The position numbers and the translations under genes are program-made. Shown one piece after another: positions 25,224 through 34,510 of a stretch of DNA of 64,000 nt. Numbering within the stretch: the stretch's first letter is position 1; each line of letters begins with the position of its first letter. The notes below the pieces were generated by a model. The model ran no database searches and was not told the DNA's origin. It saw only the letters and a list, made by a program, of their open reading frames with translations. This stretch comes from Flavobacterium caeni (GTDB lineage: Bacteria > Bacteroidota > Bacteroidia > Flavobacteriales > Flavobacteriaceae), in the NCBI RefSeq assembly GCF_900101895.1, contig NZ_FMVF01000008.1, forward strand, positions 1 through 64,000, written 5' to 3'.

Positions 25224-27488
25224 ATGGCTTTTGATATTGAAATGATTAAAAAGGTGTATGCCAACATGACCACGCGCGTCGATGCGGCGCGTCAGGTGGT
25301 CGGGAAACCGCTTACGCTGACCGAAAAGATTTTATACAACCACCTTTGGGAAGGCATGCCTACCCAAGCTTTTACCCGCGGCAAGGACTATGTCGATTTT
25401 GCGCCCGACCGCGTGGCCTGTCAGGATGCAACCGCGCAAATGGCGCTTTTGCAGTTCATGCACGCCGGAAAGCCTAAGGTTGCCGTACCCACTACGGTAC
25501 ACTGCGACCACTTGATCCAAGCCAAGGTCGACGCCAAGACCGATTTGGCGCGTGCCAAGCAACAATCCAACGAAGTATTTGATTTTCTTTCGTCGATCTC
25601 GAACAAATACGGGATCGGTTTCTGGAAGCCGGGCGCGGGCATCATCCACCAGGTGGTACTCGAAAATTATGCGTTCCCAGGCGGGATGATGATCGGGACC
25701 GATTCGCACACCGTGAACGCGGGCGGACTCGGGATGGTGGCCATCGGTGTCGGTGGTGCGGATGCGGTAGACGTGATGTCGGGTATGGCTTGGGAGCTTA
25801 AATTCCCGAAACTTATCGGCGTTAAATTGACTGGAAAATTATCGGGCTGGACCGCACCCAAAGATGTCATTCTTAAAGTAGCCGGAATCCTGACCGTAAA
25901 AGGTGGAACCGGAGCCATCGTTGAGTATTTCGGCGAAGGCGCGACGGCCATGTCGTGTACGGGTAAAGGAACCATTTGCAACATGGGTGCCGAGATTGGC
26001 GCAACAACATCTACATTCGGTTACGACGATTCGATGGACCGCTATTTGCGTTCGACCGATCGTGCCGATGTAGCCGATGCGGCCAACGCCATCCGCGAAT
26101 ATTTGACAGGCGATCCAGAAGTATACGCCAACCCTGAACAGTATTTCGACCAAGTGATCGAAATCAACCTTTCGGAACTCGAGCCGCATTTGAACGGCCC
26201 GTTCACACCCGATTTGGCCACGCCGATCTCTAAGATGAAAGAAGAGGCGATCAAAAACAACTGGCCATTGCAAATCGAGGTCGGACTCATCGGATCGTGT
26301 ACCAATTCGTCGTACGAAGACATCGCGCGTTCGGCTTCCTTGGCCAAGCAGGTGGCCGAAAAGAACCTCAAGACCAAGGCGCAGTTCACCATTACGCCAG
26401 GTTCCGAGCAAGTACGCTATACGATCGAGCGCGATGGGTTCATCGATACGTTCGACAAAATCGGGGCGACCGTTTTTGCCAACGCCTGCGGACCGTGTAT
26501 CGGGATGTGGGACAGGGAAGGTGCCGAGAAAGAGGAGCGCAACACCATTGTACACTCGTTCAACCGTAATTTTTCGAAACGTGCCGACGGCAACCCGAAC
26601 ACCTTGGCTTTCGTAGGATCGCCTGAATTGGTGACCGCACTGGCCATTGCAGGAGATCTGTCGTTCAATCCGCTTACCGATACGCTCATCAACGAAGACG
26701 GTCTCGAAGTCAAACTCGACGAGCCTACCGGGAACGAATTGCCGCCGCGTGGTTTTGCCGTAGAAGATGCGGGCTACCAAGCGCCTGCCGCCGACGGATC
26801 GGGCGTTCAAGTGCAAGTAAGCCCAACATCGGAACGTTTGCAATTGCTCGCGCCGTTCGATCCTTGGGACAAGAAGAACATTATGGGCGCCAAGTTGCTC
26901 ATCAAGGCGTTCGGCAAATGTACCACCGACCACATTTCGATGGCGGGACCATGGTTGCGTTTCCGCGGCCACCTCGACAACATTTCGAACAACATGCTCA
27001 TTGGCGCGATCAACGCCTACAACCAAAAGGCCAATTCGGTCAAGAACCAATTGACAGGTGAACACGATGCGGTTCCGGCGGTGCAACGCGCCTACAAAGC
27101 GGCGGGTATCCCGTCGATCGTGGTGGGCGACCACAACTACGGCGAAGGTTCGTCGCGCGAGCACGCTGCGATGGAGCCGCGTTTCTTGGGTGTAAAAGCC
27201 GTTCTCGTAAAATCGTTTGCACGTATCCACGAAACGAATTTGAAAAAACAAGGCATGTTGGCCTTGACGTTTGCCAACGAAGCCGATTACGACAAAATCC
27301 AGGAAGACGATACGATCAACTTTACCGATTTGACCGAATTTGCACCGGGCAAACCGCTCACGCTGGAATTCGTACACAAAGATGGATCGGTCGACATCAT
27401 CATGGCCAACCACACCTATAACGAAGGGCAAATCGGTTGGTTTGTGGCAGGATCTGCGCTCAATTTGATCGCTGCCGAAGCGAAATAA
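25224..27488 (+). CDS. acn: Aconitate hydratase (mitochondrial-type aconitase)
   Basis: This enzyme interconverts citrate and isocitrate in the TCA cycle in the cytoplasm. At 754 residues it matches the mitochondrial-type (about 750) rather than the longer AcnA/IRP type. The [4Fe-4S] ligands are Cys359 (GSCTNSS), Cys422 and Cys425 (ACGPCIGMW). Substrate-binding motifs are present: [14 protein letters not shown] in the first half, [14 protein letters not shown] and [15 protein letters not shown] in the C-terminal swivel domain. It appears monocistronic, with its own promoter box and a strong terminator. Confidence 0.97.
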   Translation: MAFDIEMIKKVYANMTTRVDAARQVVGKPLTLTEKILYNHLWEGMPTQAFTRGKDYVDFAPDRVACQDATAQMALLQFMHAGKPKVAVPTTVHCDHLIQAKVDAKTDLARAKQQSNEVFDFLSSISNKYGIGFWKPGAGIIHQVVLENYAFPGGMMIGTDSHTVNAGGLGMVAIGVGGADAVDVMSGMAWELKFPKLIGVKLTGKLSGWTAPKDVILKVAGILTVKGGTGAIVEYFGEGATAMSCTGKGTICNMGAEIGATTSTFGYDDSMDRYLRSTDRADVADAANAIREYLTGDPEVYANPEQYFDQVIEINLSELEPHLNGPFTPDLATPISKMKEEAIKNNWPLQIEVGLIGSCTNSSYEDIARSASLAKQVAEKNLKTKAQFTITPGSEQVRYTIERDGFIDTFDKIGATVFANACGPCIGMWDREGAEKEERNTIVHSFNRNFSKRADGNPNTLAFVGSPELVTALAIAGDLSFNPLTDTLINEDGLEVKLDEPTGNELPPRGFAVEDAGYQAPAADGSGVQVQVSPTSERLQLLAPFDPWDKKNIMGAKLLIKAFGKCTTDHISMAGPWLRFRGHLDNISNNMLIGAINAYNQKANSVKNQLTGEHDAVPAVQRAYKAAGIPSIVVGDHNYGEGSSREHAAMEPRFLGVKAVLVKSFARIHETNLKKQGMLALTFANEADYDKIQEDDTINFTDLTEFAPGKPLTLEFVHKDGSVDIIMANHTYNEGQIGWFVAGSALNLIAAEAK

Positions 27489-27512
27489 TTTTTAGTTACG
27501 TTCTATTGTAAG

Positions 27513-27540
27513 AAACTCCCGATAACGGGAGTTTTTTTTT
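27513..27540 (+). terminator. Rho-independent terminator of aconitase gene
   Basis: AAACTCCCG and CGGGAGTTT flank an ATAA loop and are followed by a run of T. Confidence 0.9.
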
Positions 27541-27545
27541 GAGCC

Positions 27546-27566
27546 TTAACGAAAACGTTTTCGCTG
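27546..27566. promoter_or_regulatory. Palindromic operator-like site (GAAAACGTTTTC core)
   Basis: CGAAAACGTTTTCG (27550-27563) is a perfect 14-bp palindrome of the type bound by LacI-family regulators. The 21-bp stretch around it differs at only two positions from 34511-34531 upstream of gap. It lies after the aconitase terminator and about 345 bp before the next start. The rest of the 420-bp gap is AT-rich, with GCCGATTATTTTGT (27757-27770) and CGTCGA (27785-27790) resembling the element upstream of the gene at 955. Confidence 0.5.
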
Positions 27567-27908
27567 CAAGCCGTTGACAGTCAACTGTAACAACTTTTTT
27601 TGCCAATTAACGCCAGTCGTCGATTTTTTGGTTTTTCGACATCGATTATCGCCAAAATTGACTTGTTAAATTTTTGAAAACGGACACAATTTTCATTGGG
27701 AAGGACGTGTGTATTCTACAATTATTCCTACTATTTTACTGGTTTTGATGTAGTTCGCCGATTATTTTGTTAAAATAAACGCTTCGTCGATGAAATGCGC
27801 ACTTAATCGTATAATTTGCAACCAAGTTCGAATGACAACCCCCTACCATTCGACTTGACTATGCCATAAATCTTTTTTTAAAACATTAAATCTTAACCTA
27901 CTAGTATT

Positions 27909-29495
27909 ATGAAAAATTACTTCATGATGGCGCTGCTATTTGCAGTGGGGGCGCATTCTCAGACCCAAACGTACACTGCGAGTACCGAAATTTTTGCCAA
28001 TCCGGAACGCGGATTTTACCACTACAGGTCATCGGGATCCGGGACCTACAAAGCACTCAACCAAACAGAACTTGCGGGATTCCGCACGAATGAAAAAGTA
28101 ACCCTGATTTGGCGCGAATTTCGTATCGACGCCTTTAAAAATGCACCTATTTCGGCCGACTTTTTGGCCAAGATGCAAGCCGATTTCAACGCCCTTCGCG
28201 CAGCCGGTGTCAAGGCGATCATCCGTTTTAATTATACCAATACCGATGGAACCGATGCGCCGCGTTCGCGTGTGATCGGCCACATCGACCAACTCAAGCC
28301 CGTCATCCAGGCCAACGAAGATGTGATTTCGTCGGTCGAAGCGGGATTCATCGGCAATTACGGCGAATGGTGGTTTTCGAACAACTACGGCACCGACGAC
28401 CACACGGCCACCAACACCGCCGACCGTATCGCCGTAGGCAACAAGATCATGGAACTGGCGCCCAATAGGATGGTTGCATTCCGTACGCCGACGATCCAAC
28501 GTCAGATTGCCGGTGCGACACCGGTATCGGCCGCCAATGCGTACAACGGCAGCATCGTATCCCGCGCGGCGGCGCACAACGACTGCTTTTTGTCGAGCGC
28601 AGACGATTGGGGCACTTACCTGAACACCACCACCGATCCGTCGTATCTCGAAAACCAAAGCCGTTATACGTTTGACGGCGGCGAGACTTGCGCGCTCACG
28701 ACATTTTCGGCTTGTACGAACGCCATGGCCACAATGAAGCGTTTCCATTTCAACTATTTGAATGCCGATTACAACCAAGAAGTGACCAACAGCTGGCAGG
28801 CCAACGGTTGTTTGGACGAAGTCAAACGCAAACTGGGTTACCGTTTCGAGTTGCTCAATTCGAGCATCGCCAGTGGACAGTTGACCATCAACTTACAAAA
28901 CGTGGGCTACGCCAACATTTTCAACGAAAGAAAAGCCTACCTCGTTTACCGCAACACCGCTACGGGAGCCGAAACTTCGCAAGCCTTGACCACCAATGTA
29001 AGGCTTTGGAACGCAGGCCAAACCACGCGTATCACGCATGTATTGAACACGGCATTGGCGGCTGGAACCTACCAATTGTTTTTGCATCTTCCTGATTCGA
29101 AGTTGCCGACCAATCCAATTTATGCGGTGCGTTTCGCCAACAACAATACCTGGGACGCGACCAAGGGCTATAACAACTTGAACCTGACCTATACTGTGGG
29201 TTCGGGAGGCGGAACCACGCCGCCGGTTGTGACCAACCCGACCCCGACCGATCCGACCCCGAGCACACCAATCCTACCGGTCGAGATTATTTTGGGATCG
29301 AATGGCATCATCCAGGTGCAAAATCTCCCATGTACGTCGGGCAACTTTACGGTGGCCGTGTACAACACCAGCGGACGCTTGAAGGCGACCACCATGGATA
29401 TCTCGCACCTCAAGAAAGGGTACTGGATTGTCAAGATCACCTGCAACGGCCAAACCTACACCAAGAAAGTGTACAAATCTACCGGAAGCTTCTAA
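27909..29495 (+). CDS. T9SS-secreted DUF4874/DUF4832 protein
   Basis: This 528-residue protein has a short signal peptide (MKNYFMMALLFAVGAHSQ). The conserved opening IFANPERGFYHYRSSGSG and the GNYGEWWFSNNYG motif are typical of the DUF4874 (TIM-barrel-like, about residues 25-190) plus DUF4832 (about 200-410) pair. This architecture resembles glycoside hydrolases, but its activity is not known to me. A Pro/Thr-rich linker (PTPTDPTPSTP, about 440) leads to a short T9SS tail (NTSGRLKATTMDISHLKKGY, ending YTKKVYKSTGSF). It is probably a surface or secreted carbohydrate-active protein. It stands alone between two terminators. Confidence 0.85.
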   Translation: MKNYFMMALLFAVGAHSQTQTYTASTEIFANPERGFYHYRSSGSGTYKALNQTELAGFRTNEKVTLIWREFRIDAFKNAPISADFLAKMQADFNALRAAGVKAIIRFNYTNTDGTDAPRSRVIGHIDQLKPVIQANEDVISSVEAGFIGNYGEWWFSNNYGTDDHTATNTADRIAVGNKIMELAPNRMVAFRTPTIQRQIAGATPVSAANAYNGSIVSRAAAHNDCFLSSADDWGTYLNTTTDPSYLENQSRYTFDGGETCALTTFSACTNAMATMKRFHFNYLNADYNQEVTNSWQANGCLDEVKRKLGYRFELLNSSIASGQLTINLQNVGYANIFNERKAYLVYRNTATGAETSQALTTNVRLWNAGQTTRITHVLNTALAAGTYQLFLHLPDSKLPTNPIYAVRFANNNTWDATKGYNNLNLTYTVGSGGGTTPPVVTNPTPTDPTPSTPILPVEIILGSNGIIQVQNLPCTSGNFTVAVYNTSGRLKATTMDISHLKKGYWIVKITCNGQTYTKKVYKSTGSF

Positions 29496-29514
29496 GTACC
29501 AAGACAGGCATAGT

Positions 29515-29541
29515 AAAACTCCCCTCACCGGGAGTTTTTTT
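29515..29541. terminator. Bidirectional terminator
   Basis: AAAACTCCC and GGGAGTTTT flank a six-base loop, with T on one side and A on the other. It serves the DUF4832 gene and the convergent gene whose stop is at 29540. Confidence 0.85.
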
Positions 29542-30598
29542 ATGGGTATTTGTAGGGGATGAAACCGAGTGGTTCCCACGGTGTTTGGTCGTCGGCGATG
29601 ACTTTCTCGAGCAATTCCTTAAACACCGACGGGCCGTTGGCGCTGTTGGTCATGACGATGAACGCCTTGTTCTTGTCGGGGAAACAAATTACATAATGCC
29701 CGAATATCGCGTCCTGGCTTTGGCTAAAAAACGCGCGTCCGTATTGGCTTTTGAAAAATCCCCAACCCAGGGCCTGGTACAATTGGGTCGATCCAGGCGC
29801 CGTTTCGATTTCGATTTGTGGCTTGATCATTTCGTTGCGCCATGTTGGGGCGAGACCCTGGTGCAGCAGTATTTTTTGGACAAAACGCGAGTAGTCCAGT
29901 AGGGTGGTATACATGCCGCTGGGATTGGCATCGACGGGATGGCCCGTCTTGTCGTAACCCACCGACCGATTGTCCTCGGCGTCGGGAATTGGCCCAAAAC
30001 CCGATTGGACCATGTCGAACGGGCGGAAGACTTTTTCGGACGCGAGTTTTTCAAGCGGTTTTCCCGATATCCGCTCGAGTACCGCTTGCAACAAAACATA
30101 GTCAATCGCCGACTGGGCATAGCGTGTCCCTGGTTCAAACGCCAATATTGTATCGCGTTCTGTCAATCCCGAAGTATGGGAAAGACAGTGGCGCACGGTG
30201 ATTTTTTTCCCGATTTCGGAACCAAGGGCTTTTTGTGCAACGCCCGTGGTTTGCGCGTCGAGGTATTCGTGCAAAGGTTTGTCGAGGTCGATTTGTCCGC
30301 TCTCGGCCAATTTCAGGACAAGGTAGGCGATGATGGGCTCCGACAGGTCGCCCGCGGGCATCACCGTGATCGGATCGAGCAACTGCCGTGGCGATTTGTT
30401 GCGCTCTCCATAGGCCTTGACCGATGCTTTGTTGCCGTGTATGATCGCTAGGGCGATGCCTTCGACTTTGCCGTAAACGAGGAGTTTTTCGACAATGCGG
30501 TCGATTTGTTTGGGTTTGATCAACGTCCCGTCGAGCTGTTCCACCTGCGCCCAACCCGACCACGTCAAAAGCAGCAAAAAGAGGCCAATCGACTTCAT
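29540..30598 (-). CDS. Beta-lactamase-fold (serine hydrolase family) protein, predicted pseudoenzyme
   Basis: This 352-residue exported protein has a signal peptide MKSIGLFLLLLTWSGWAQ. The overall pattern is that of class C beta-lactamase/PBP-like hydrolases (AYLVLKLAESGQIDLDKPLHEYL, RHCLSHTSGL, YVLLQAVLERISGKPLEKL). The catalytic motifs are missing, however. Where the family has S-x-x-K the sequence is Asp84-Leu-Ser-Glu87. The Y-S-N motif is Gln162-Ser-Ala164, and the C-terminal H/K-x-G motif is not found near FGHYVICFPDKNKAF. The frame is intact, so it may be a binding or regulatory protein. The start at 30598 is chosen because it gives the signal peptide. A YCII-like gene lies 7 bp upstream. 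Confidence 0.85.
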   Translation of the reverse strand: MKSIGLFLLLLTWSGWAQVEQLDGTLIKPKQIDRIVEKLLVYGKVEGIALAIIHGNKASVKAYGERNKSPRQLLDPITVMPAGDLSEPIIAYLVLKLAESGQIDLDKPLHEYLDAQTTGVAQKALGSEIGKKITVRHCLSHTSGLTERDTILAFEPGTRYAQSAIDYVLLQAVLERISGKPLEKLASEKVFRPFDMVQSGFGPIPDAEDNRSVGYDKTGHPVDANPSGMYTTLLDYSRFVQKILLHQGLAPTWRNEMIKPQIEIETAPGSTQLYQALGWGFFKSQYGRAFFSQSQDAIFGHYVICFPDKNKAFIVMTNSANGPSVFKELLEKVIADDQTPWEPLGFIPYKYP

Positions 30599-30605
30599 TG
30601 GGATA

Positions 30606-30944
30606 TTATCGTGCAATGCGACGTACTTCGACACTGTTGCCTTCGCCTTGCAAAACAGGACATTCCTTTGCAAAACCGGTCGCTTCTTCGATCGATTCGG
30701 CGCGTACGACAATGAATCCGCCAATGGTTTCGTTTGTGTTCCCGAATGCGCCTTCGCTTACGCTGCGGTCGCTCCGCACCACACGCGCCTCGTCAAACAG
30801 CAGTCCTTTGCCGTCGGCGAATTTGTTTTGCGCGGCGATGCCGTTGATCCATTGCATGGTTTGCTGCATCCATTGTTGCATTTGCTCGGGCGACGCGACT
30901 TTGGCGCCGTCCTCGTGCCTGAAGATGATGATGTATTCGTTCAT
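30606..30944 (-). CDS. YCII-related (DGPF-domain) small protein
   Basis: This 112-residue protein has a dimeric alpha-beta barrel pattern (MNEYIIIFRHEDGAKVASPEQMQQWMQQTMQWI, then GGFIVVRAESIEEATGFAKECPVL). Relatives are often encoded beside ECF sigma factors or small ligand-binding proteins; the biochemical role is unclear. Start 30944 overlaps the stop of the SnoaL-like gene (ATGA), so the two are translationally coupled. Confidence 0.85.
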   Translation of the reverse strand: MNEYIIIFRHEDGAKVASPEQMQQWMQQTMQWINGIAAQNKFADGKGLLFDEARVVRSDRSVSEGAFGNTNETIGGFIVVRAESIEEATGFAKECPVLQGEGNSVEVRRIAR

Positions 30945-31303
30945 GGTTTGTTGATCGCTATTTGCATGAGGTAACTGGTCAGTTTCTGGATTTTGGTGTC
31001 GCGCATTTCGAACACGTCGCAAAATACCGCATCGAGAACGTCACCGTTGATGAATGAACAGGTGACGGCACCTTCGGCGATGACCACATCGTTTTCCTCG
31101 GTCATGCGGAATACTTTGATGAGCGGTTTGCCTTTGAAATTTGGGTTTTCGATTTCGTTGTCGAACGCGTCCTTGCCTTCGTGGTGGTAGGCGCCGGGCA
31201 TGACCCATACGACATCGTCGGTAAGGCAGCCCAGGATTTTGTCGTGGTCGGTTGCGCGGAATCCGTCCATATAATCCTGCACGGTTTGCTTGTTGGGAGA
31301 CAT
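30941..31303 (-). CDS. SnoaL/NTF2-like small protein
   Basis: This 120-residue protein of the nuclear transport factor 2-like cone fold has VQDYMDGFRATDHDKILGCLTDDVVWVMPG at the start, followed by strands ending CDVFEMRDTKIQKLTSYL. Members include isomerases, hydrolases and ligand-binding proteins; no specific reaction can be assigned. ATG 31303 is chosen over an upstream in-frame ATG because the family begins close to this point. It is the first gene of the coupled SnoaL-YCII-beta-lactamase-fold unit. Confidence 0.85.
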   Translation of the reverse strand: MSPNKQTVQDYMDGFRATDHDKILGCLTDDVVWVMPGAYHHEGKDAFDNEIENPNFKGKPLIKVFRMTEENDVVIAEGAVTCSFINGDVLDAVFCDVFEMRDTKIQKLTSYLMQIAINKP

Positions 31304-31361
31304 GTTGTTCGTTTTTTGGATGCCTAAGTTACGCAAAATTATCCTGTAACCCATTCGCATG

Positions 31362-31390
31362 TTGTCGATTTGACTTTTTTGCTATCTTTA
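31362..31390 (+). promoter_or_regulatory. Promoter of the amino acid permease
   Basis: TTG (31362-31364), 18 bp, then TATCTTTA (31383-31390), which has one mismatch to TAnnTTTG. It precedes ATG 31412 by about 20 bp. Confidence 0.5.
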
Positions 31391-31411
31391 GCCGAACCAA
31401 CCAAACCTTTT

Positions 31412-32827
31412 ATGGAAAACCACGAAAACGAAAACTTCAAACGCGAACTCGGATTGCTCGACGGCACGATGCTGGTTGTCGGATCGATGATCGGTTCGGG
31501 TATTTTTATCGTCAGCTCAGACATGGTGCGCAACGTAGGCTCGGCGGGCATGCTCATTTTAATGTGGGTCTTGACCGGCGTGATGACTGTCATTGCCGCG
31601 GTCAGCTACGGCGAACTCAGCGCGATGTTCCCCAAGGCGGGCGGACAGTACGTTTACCTCAAGGAGGCCTATGGCAAACTGATCGCTTTTTTGTATGGAT
31701 GGAGTTTTTTTGCGGTGATCCAAACCGGGACGATCGCGGCCGTGGGCGTGGCTTTTTCAAAATTCGCAGCCTACCTGTACGAACCGTTCAGCGACGAGAA
31801 TATTTTGTACGAATTGGGAAGTTTCAAGCTCAATGCCGCGCAAATCGTGTCGATCGTGACCATTGTGTTGCTCAGCTATTTGAACAGTCGCGGTGTCAAG
31901 AACAGCAAAATTTTGCAGACGGTGCTCACGATCATCAAGATTGCGTCGTTGCTCGGGCTGATCGTTTTTGGGTTGTTGTTTGCGGCAAAATCTGAAATCT
32001 GGGACGCCAATTGGCAGGACGGCTGGGCGGCGCGCAATTTTGTCAAAGATACGGGCGATTGGATTTCGATTGGCGGCACCACATTGCTCGCGGGGATTTC
32101 TGCTGCCATGGTCGGGTCGGTATTTTCGAGCGATGCGTGGAACGGCGTGACCTTTATTGCAGGCGAAATCAAAAACCCGAAACGCAACGTGGGACTCAGT
32201 CTGTTCTTGGGAACGCTCATCGTAAGCGTGCTTTACGTCTTGGCCAATCTGATGTACCTGGCCGTTGTGCCGCTCAACGAAATAGCCACGGCCAAAGCGG
32301 ATCGCGTGGCGGTGGTGGCCTCACAATACATTTTTGGCGGCATGGGCACCTACATCATCGCCGTCATGATCATGGTATCGACCTTTGCGTGTAACAACGG
32401 GCTCATCATGGCCGGTGCCCGTGTCTACTACACCATGGCGGGCGATGGATTGTTCTTCAAAAAAGCGGGGCATTTGAACCAGGCCGGCGTTCCCGCGTGG
32501 GCGCTTTGGGCGCAGTGCATCTGGGCTTCGGCCTTGTGCTTGACCGGTAAGTACGGCGATTTGCTCGATTTTGTGGTCATCATCGTTTTGATTTTTTACA
32601 TCCTGACCATTTACGGTATCTTTAAATTGCGTCAAACCATGCCCGATGCCGAACGGCCTTACAAAGCATTTGGTTATCCGGTGCTGCCGGCCGTCTATAT
32701 TTTGCTCGCTACGGCCTTGTCGGTCGGATTGTTGGTGTTCAAGCCCGATACGTGCGGATGGGGTGTGGCCATTATGTTGGCAGGGATTCCGGTGTATTAT
32801 TTGACCAAGTCACGACAGATTTCGTAG
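31412..32827 (+). CDS. APC-family amino acid permease
   Basis: This 471-residue inner-membrane transporter has about twelve hydrophobic helices. The family motif in helix 1 is GTMLVVGSMIGSGIFIV, and helix 2-3 carries SYGELSAMFPKAGGQYVYLKEAYG, both typical of APC (LAT-like) amino acid transporters or exchangers. The long periplasmic loops and the residues around GSVFSSDAWNGVTFIAGEIKNPKRN also fit. The specific substrate cannot be read from the sequence. An upstream in-frame start at 31370 would overlap the promoter, so 31412 is preferred. It is followed at once by an intergenic repeat. Confidence 0.93.
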   Translation: MENHENENFKRELGLLDGTMLVVGSMIGSGIFIVSSDMVRNVGSAGMLILMWVLTGVMTVIAAVSYGELSAMFPKAGGQYVYLKEAYGKLIAFLYGWSFFAVIQTGTIAAVGVAFSKFAAYLYEPFSDENILYELGSFKLNAAQIVSIVTIVLLSYLNSRGVKNSKILQTVLTIIKIASLLGLIVFGLLFAAKSEIWDANWQDGWAARNFVKDTGDWISIGGTTLLAGISAAMVGSVFSSDAWNGVTFIAGEIKNPKRNVGLSLFLGTLIVSVLYVLANLMYLAVVPLNEIATAKADRVAVVASQYIFGGMGTYIIAVMIMVSTFACNNGLIMAGARVYYTMAGDGLFFKKAGHLNQAGVPAWALWAQCIWASALCLTGKYGDLLDFVVIIVLIFYILTIYGIFKLRQTMPDAERPYKAFGYPVLPAVYILLATALSVGLLVFKPDTCGWGVAIMLAGIPVYYLTKSRQIS

Positions 32828-32834
32828 CGACCGG

Positions 32835-32938
32835 GATGCCCTAGCCCCGATTGTAGTGGAAATCCTTTTGCGGCCGCAGTCCCGACGCTTCGGGACGGAG
32901 ACCGTAAAAGATTGCAACGGAAAGCGGGATTAAGCTCC
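32835..32938 (+). repeat. Flavobacterium-type interspersed structured repeat, copy 1
   Basis: Starts GATGCCCTAGCCC, continues GTAGTGGAAATCCTTTT, contains a perfect hairpin GTCCCGA-CGCT-TCGGGAC, and ends AACGGAAAGCGGG...AAGCTCC. The same blocks in the same order occur on the minus strand at 46970-47071. Elements of this form recur between genes in Flavobacterium genomes, from memory. Whether it is transcribed is unknown. No gene is evident between 32828 and 33000. Confidence 0.6.
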
Positions 32939-32951
32939 TAAAAAACAATAT

Positions 32952-32983
32952 AAAAAAAGCGTCCCTTTTCAGGAACGCTTTTT
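32952..32983 (-). terminator. Terminator of gap
   Basis: AAAAAGCGT and ACGCTTTTT form a stem around a twelve-base interior. The A run gives a U tract for minus-strand transcription; it could also work for the plus strand. Confidence 0.75.
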
Positions 32984-33000
32984 CGCAGTTAAGTATAATC

Positions 33001-34449
33001 CTAGTAATAGGTATATCTTCTCACCTTGGCGATGTATTTTGCCAGACGGATAACCTGGTGGCTGTAGCCGTACTCGTTGTCGTACCACACATACAACACC
33101 ACGTTTTTGCCGTCGCCCGATACAATGGTGGCGTTGCTGTCGTAGATCGATGGCGCCGACGTGCCCACGATGTCCGACGAAACGAGTTCGTTGTTGAGCG
33201 AATATTTGATTTGCTCGACGAGTTCGCCTTCGAGTGCGTATTGCTTCATGATGGCGTTGATTTCCTCGACCGATGTTTCGCGCCCGACTTCCAGATTCAG
33301 CACCACCAGCGAGCCGTTCGGTACCGGAACGCGGATCGCATTCGAGGTCAATTTACCCGCCAACGATGGCAACGCCTTGGCTACGGCACTGCCCGCGCCG
33401 GTTTCGGTGATGACCATGTTGAGCGCCGCAGCACGCCCGCGACGGTATTTTTTGTGCATGTTGTCCACCAGGTTTTGGTCGTTGGTATAGGCGTGGATGG
33501 TTTCCAAATGGCCTTTGACGACACCCAAAGTATCTTCGACCGCTTTCAGGATCGGTGTGATGGCATTGGTCGTACAAGACGCGGCCGAGAAAATCGTGAC
33601 TTCGTCCGGGTTGTGTTCGTTTTGGTTGACGCCGTGAACGATGTTCGGAACGCCTTTGCCCGGCGCGGTAAGCAACACTTTGTGCGTGCCTTTCGAAGTC
33701 AAATGTCTTTCGAGCGCTTCCTTGGTCGTGAATGCCCCAGTATTGTCGATCACGAGCGCTTCGTCGATTCCGTATTGGGTATAGTCGATGTCTTCGGGCC
33801 CGTTGGCCGTGATCACATGAACCGTTGTGCCGTTGATGATCAGTGCCTGGTTGGCGACATCGGCCACAACCGATCCTTGAAAATCGCCGTGGATCGAATC
33901 GTAACGCAACAAAGATGCACGTTTTTCGAGCGATACCGCATCGTTTTTATCGCGGGTCACGATGGCGCGCAAACGCATTTGGGTACCCTTGCCGGTTTTC
34001 GACATCAGTTCGCGCGCGAGCAAACGGCCGATGCGCCCGAATCCGTACAACACCACATCCTTGGGTTTGTTGCCTTTGTATTCCTTGGCGTTGCTGAGCC
34101 TGTCGATCACAAAACCTTTGGCGTTGTCGAATTTGTTGTCGTCCAAACGGAACTCGTAGGTCAATTTGCCCAAATCGAGTTTGGCCGGCGGCAAGTCCAA
34201 TGAATAAATCGCACGTGCAATCTCGACCGAATCAAAAATCGAAATCGGTTTGCTTACGAATTCGCCCGCGTACTCGTGCAAATTGATGATGTCGCTTACG
34301 TTTCGGTCGATAAGCTGGTTGCGGAACAGCACCATTTCGATCGATTTGTCGTACCATAAATCGCTGATGATTTTGATCAGTTCGACACCGGCCCTTCTGC
34401 GTGCGGCCTGCGATGTGATTTCCTTTTCGTATAAAATCGTGTTACTCAT
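33001..34449 (-). CDS. gap: Glyceraldehyde-3-phosphate dehydrogenase, long form with N-terminal extension
   Basis: This 482-residue protein has the GAPDH core from about residue 131 (VVLYGFGRIGRLLARELM). It has the catalytic Cys292 (SAASCTTNAITPI) and His319 (HLETIHAYTNDQ). The first 130 residues are a helical extension absent from the classical enzyme of about 335 residues. The position after the second beta strand reads RAIVTRDK rather than the Asp expected for strict NAD use, so NADP use is possible. It oxidises glyceraldehyde 3-phosphate in glycolysis, or works in reverse in gluconeogenesis. The upstream 407 bp hold several inverted repeats and a -7 box. Confidence 0.94.
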   Translation of the reverse strand: MSNTILYEKEITSQAARRRAGVELIKIISDLWYDKSIEMVLFRNQLIDRNVSDIINLHEYAGEFVSKPISIFDSVEIARAIYSLDLPPAKLDLGKLTYEFRLDDNKFDNAKGFVIDRLSNAKEYKGNKPKDVVLYGFGRIGRLLARELMSKTGKGTQMRLRAIVTRDKNDAVSLEKRASLLRYDSIHGDFQGSVVADVANQALIINGTTVHVITANGPEDIDYTQYGIDEALVIDNTGAFTTKEALERHLTSKGTHKVLLTAPGKGVPNIVHGVNQNEHNPDEVTIFSAASCTTNAITPILKAVEDTLGVVKGHLETIHAYTNDQNLVDNMHKKYRRGRAAALNMVITETGAGSAVAKALPSLAGKLTSNAIRVPVPNGSLVVLNLEVGRETSVEEINAIMKQYALEGELVEQIKYSLNNELVSSDIVGTSAPSIYDSNATIVSGDGKNVVLYVWYDNEYGYSHQVIRLAKYIAKVRRYTYY

Positions 34450-34488
34450 TGGGTTGAAAATATTAGTGTGTTATTTGTAAATTTTGCG

Positions 34489-34496
34489 CAAAAGTA
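34489..34496 (-). promoter_or_regulatory. -7 box of gap
   Basis: The minus strand reads TACTTTTG, a full TAnnTTTG match, 39 bp upstream of the start codon. The -33 position is occupied by the palindrome at 34511-34531 rather than by TTG. Confidence 0.5.
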
Positions 34497-34510
34497 ACCA
34501 TTAGAATGGA

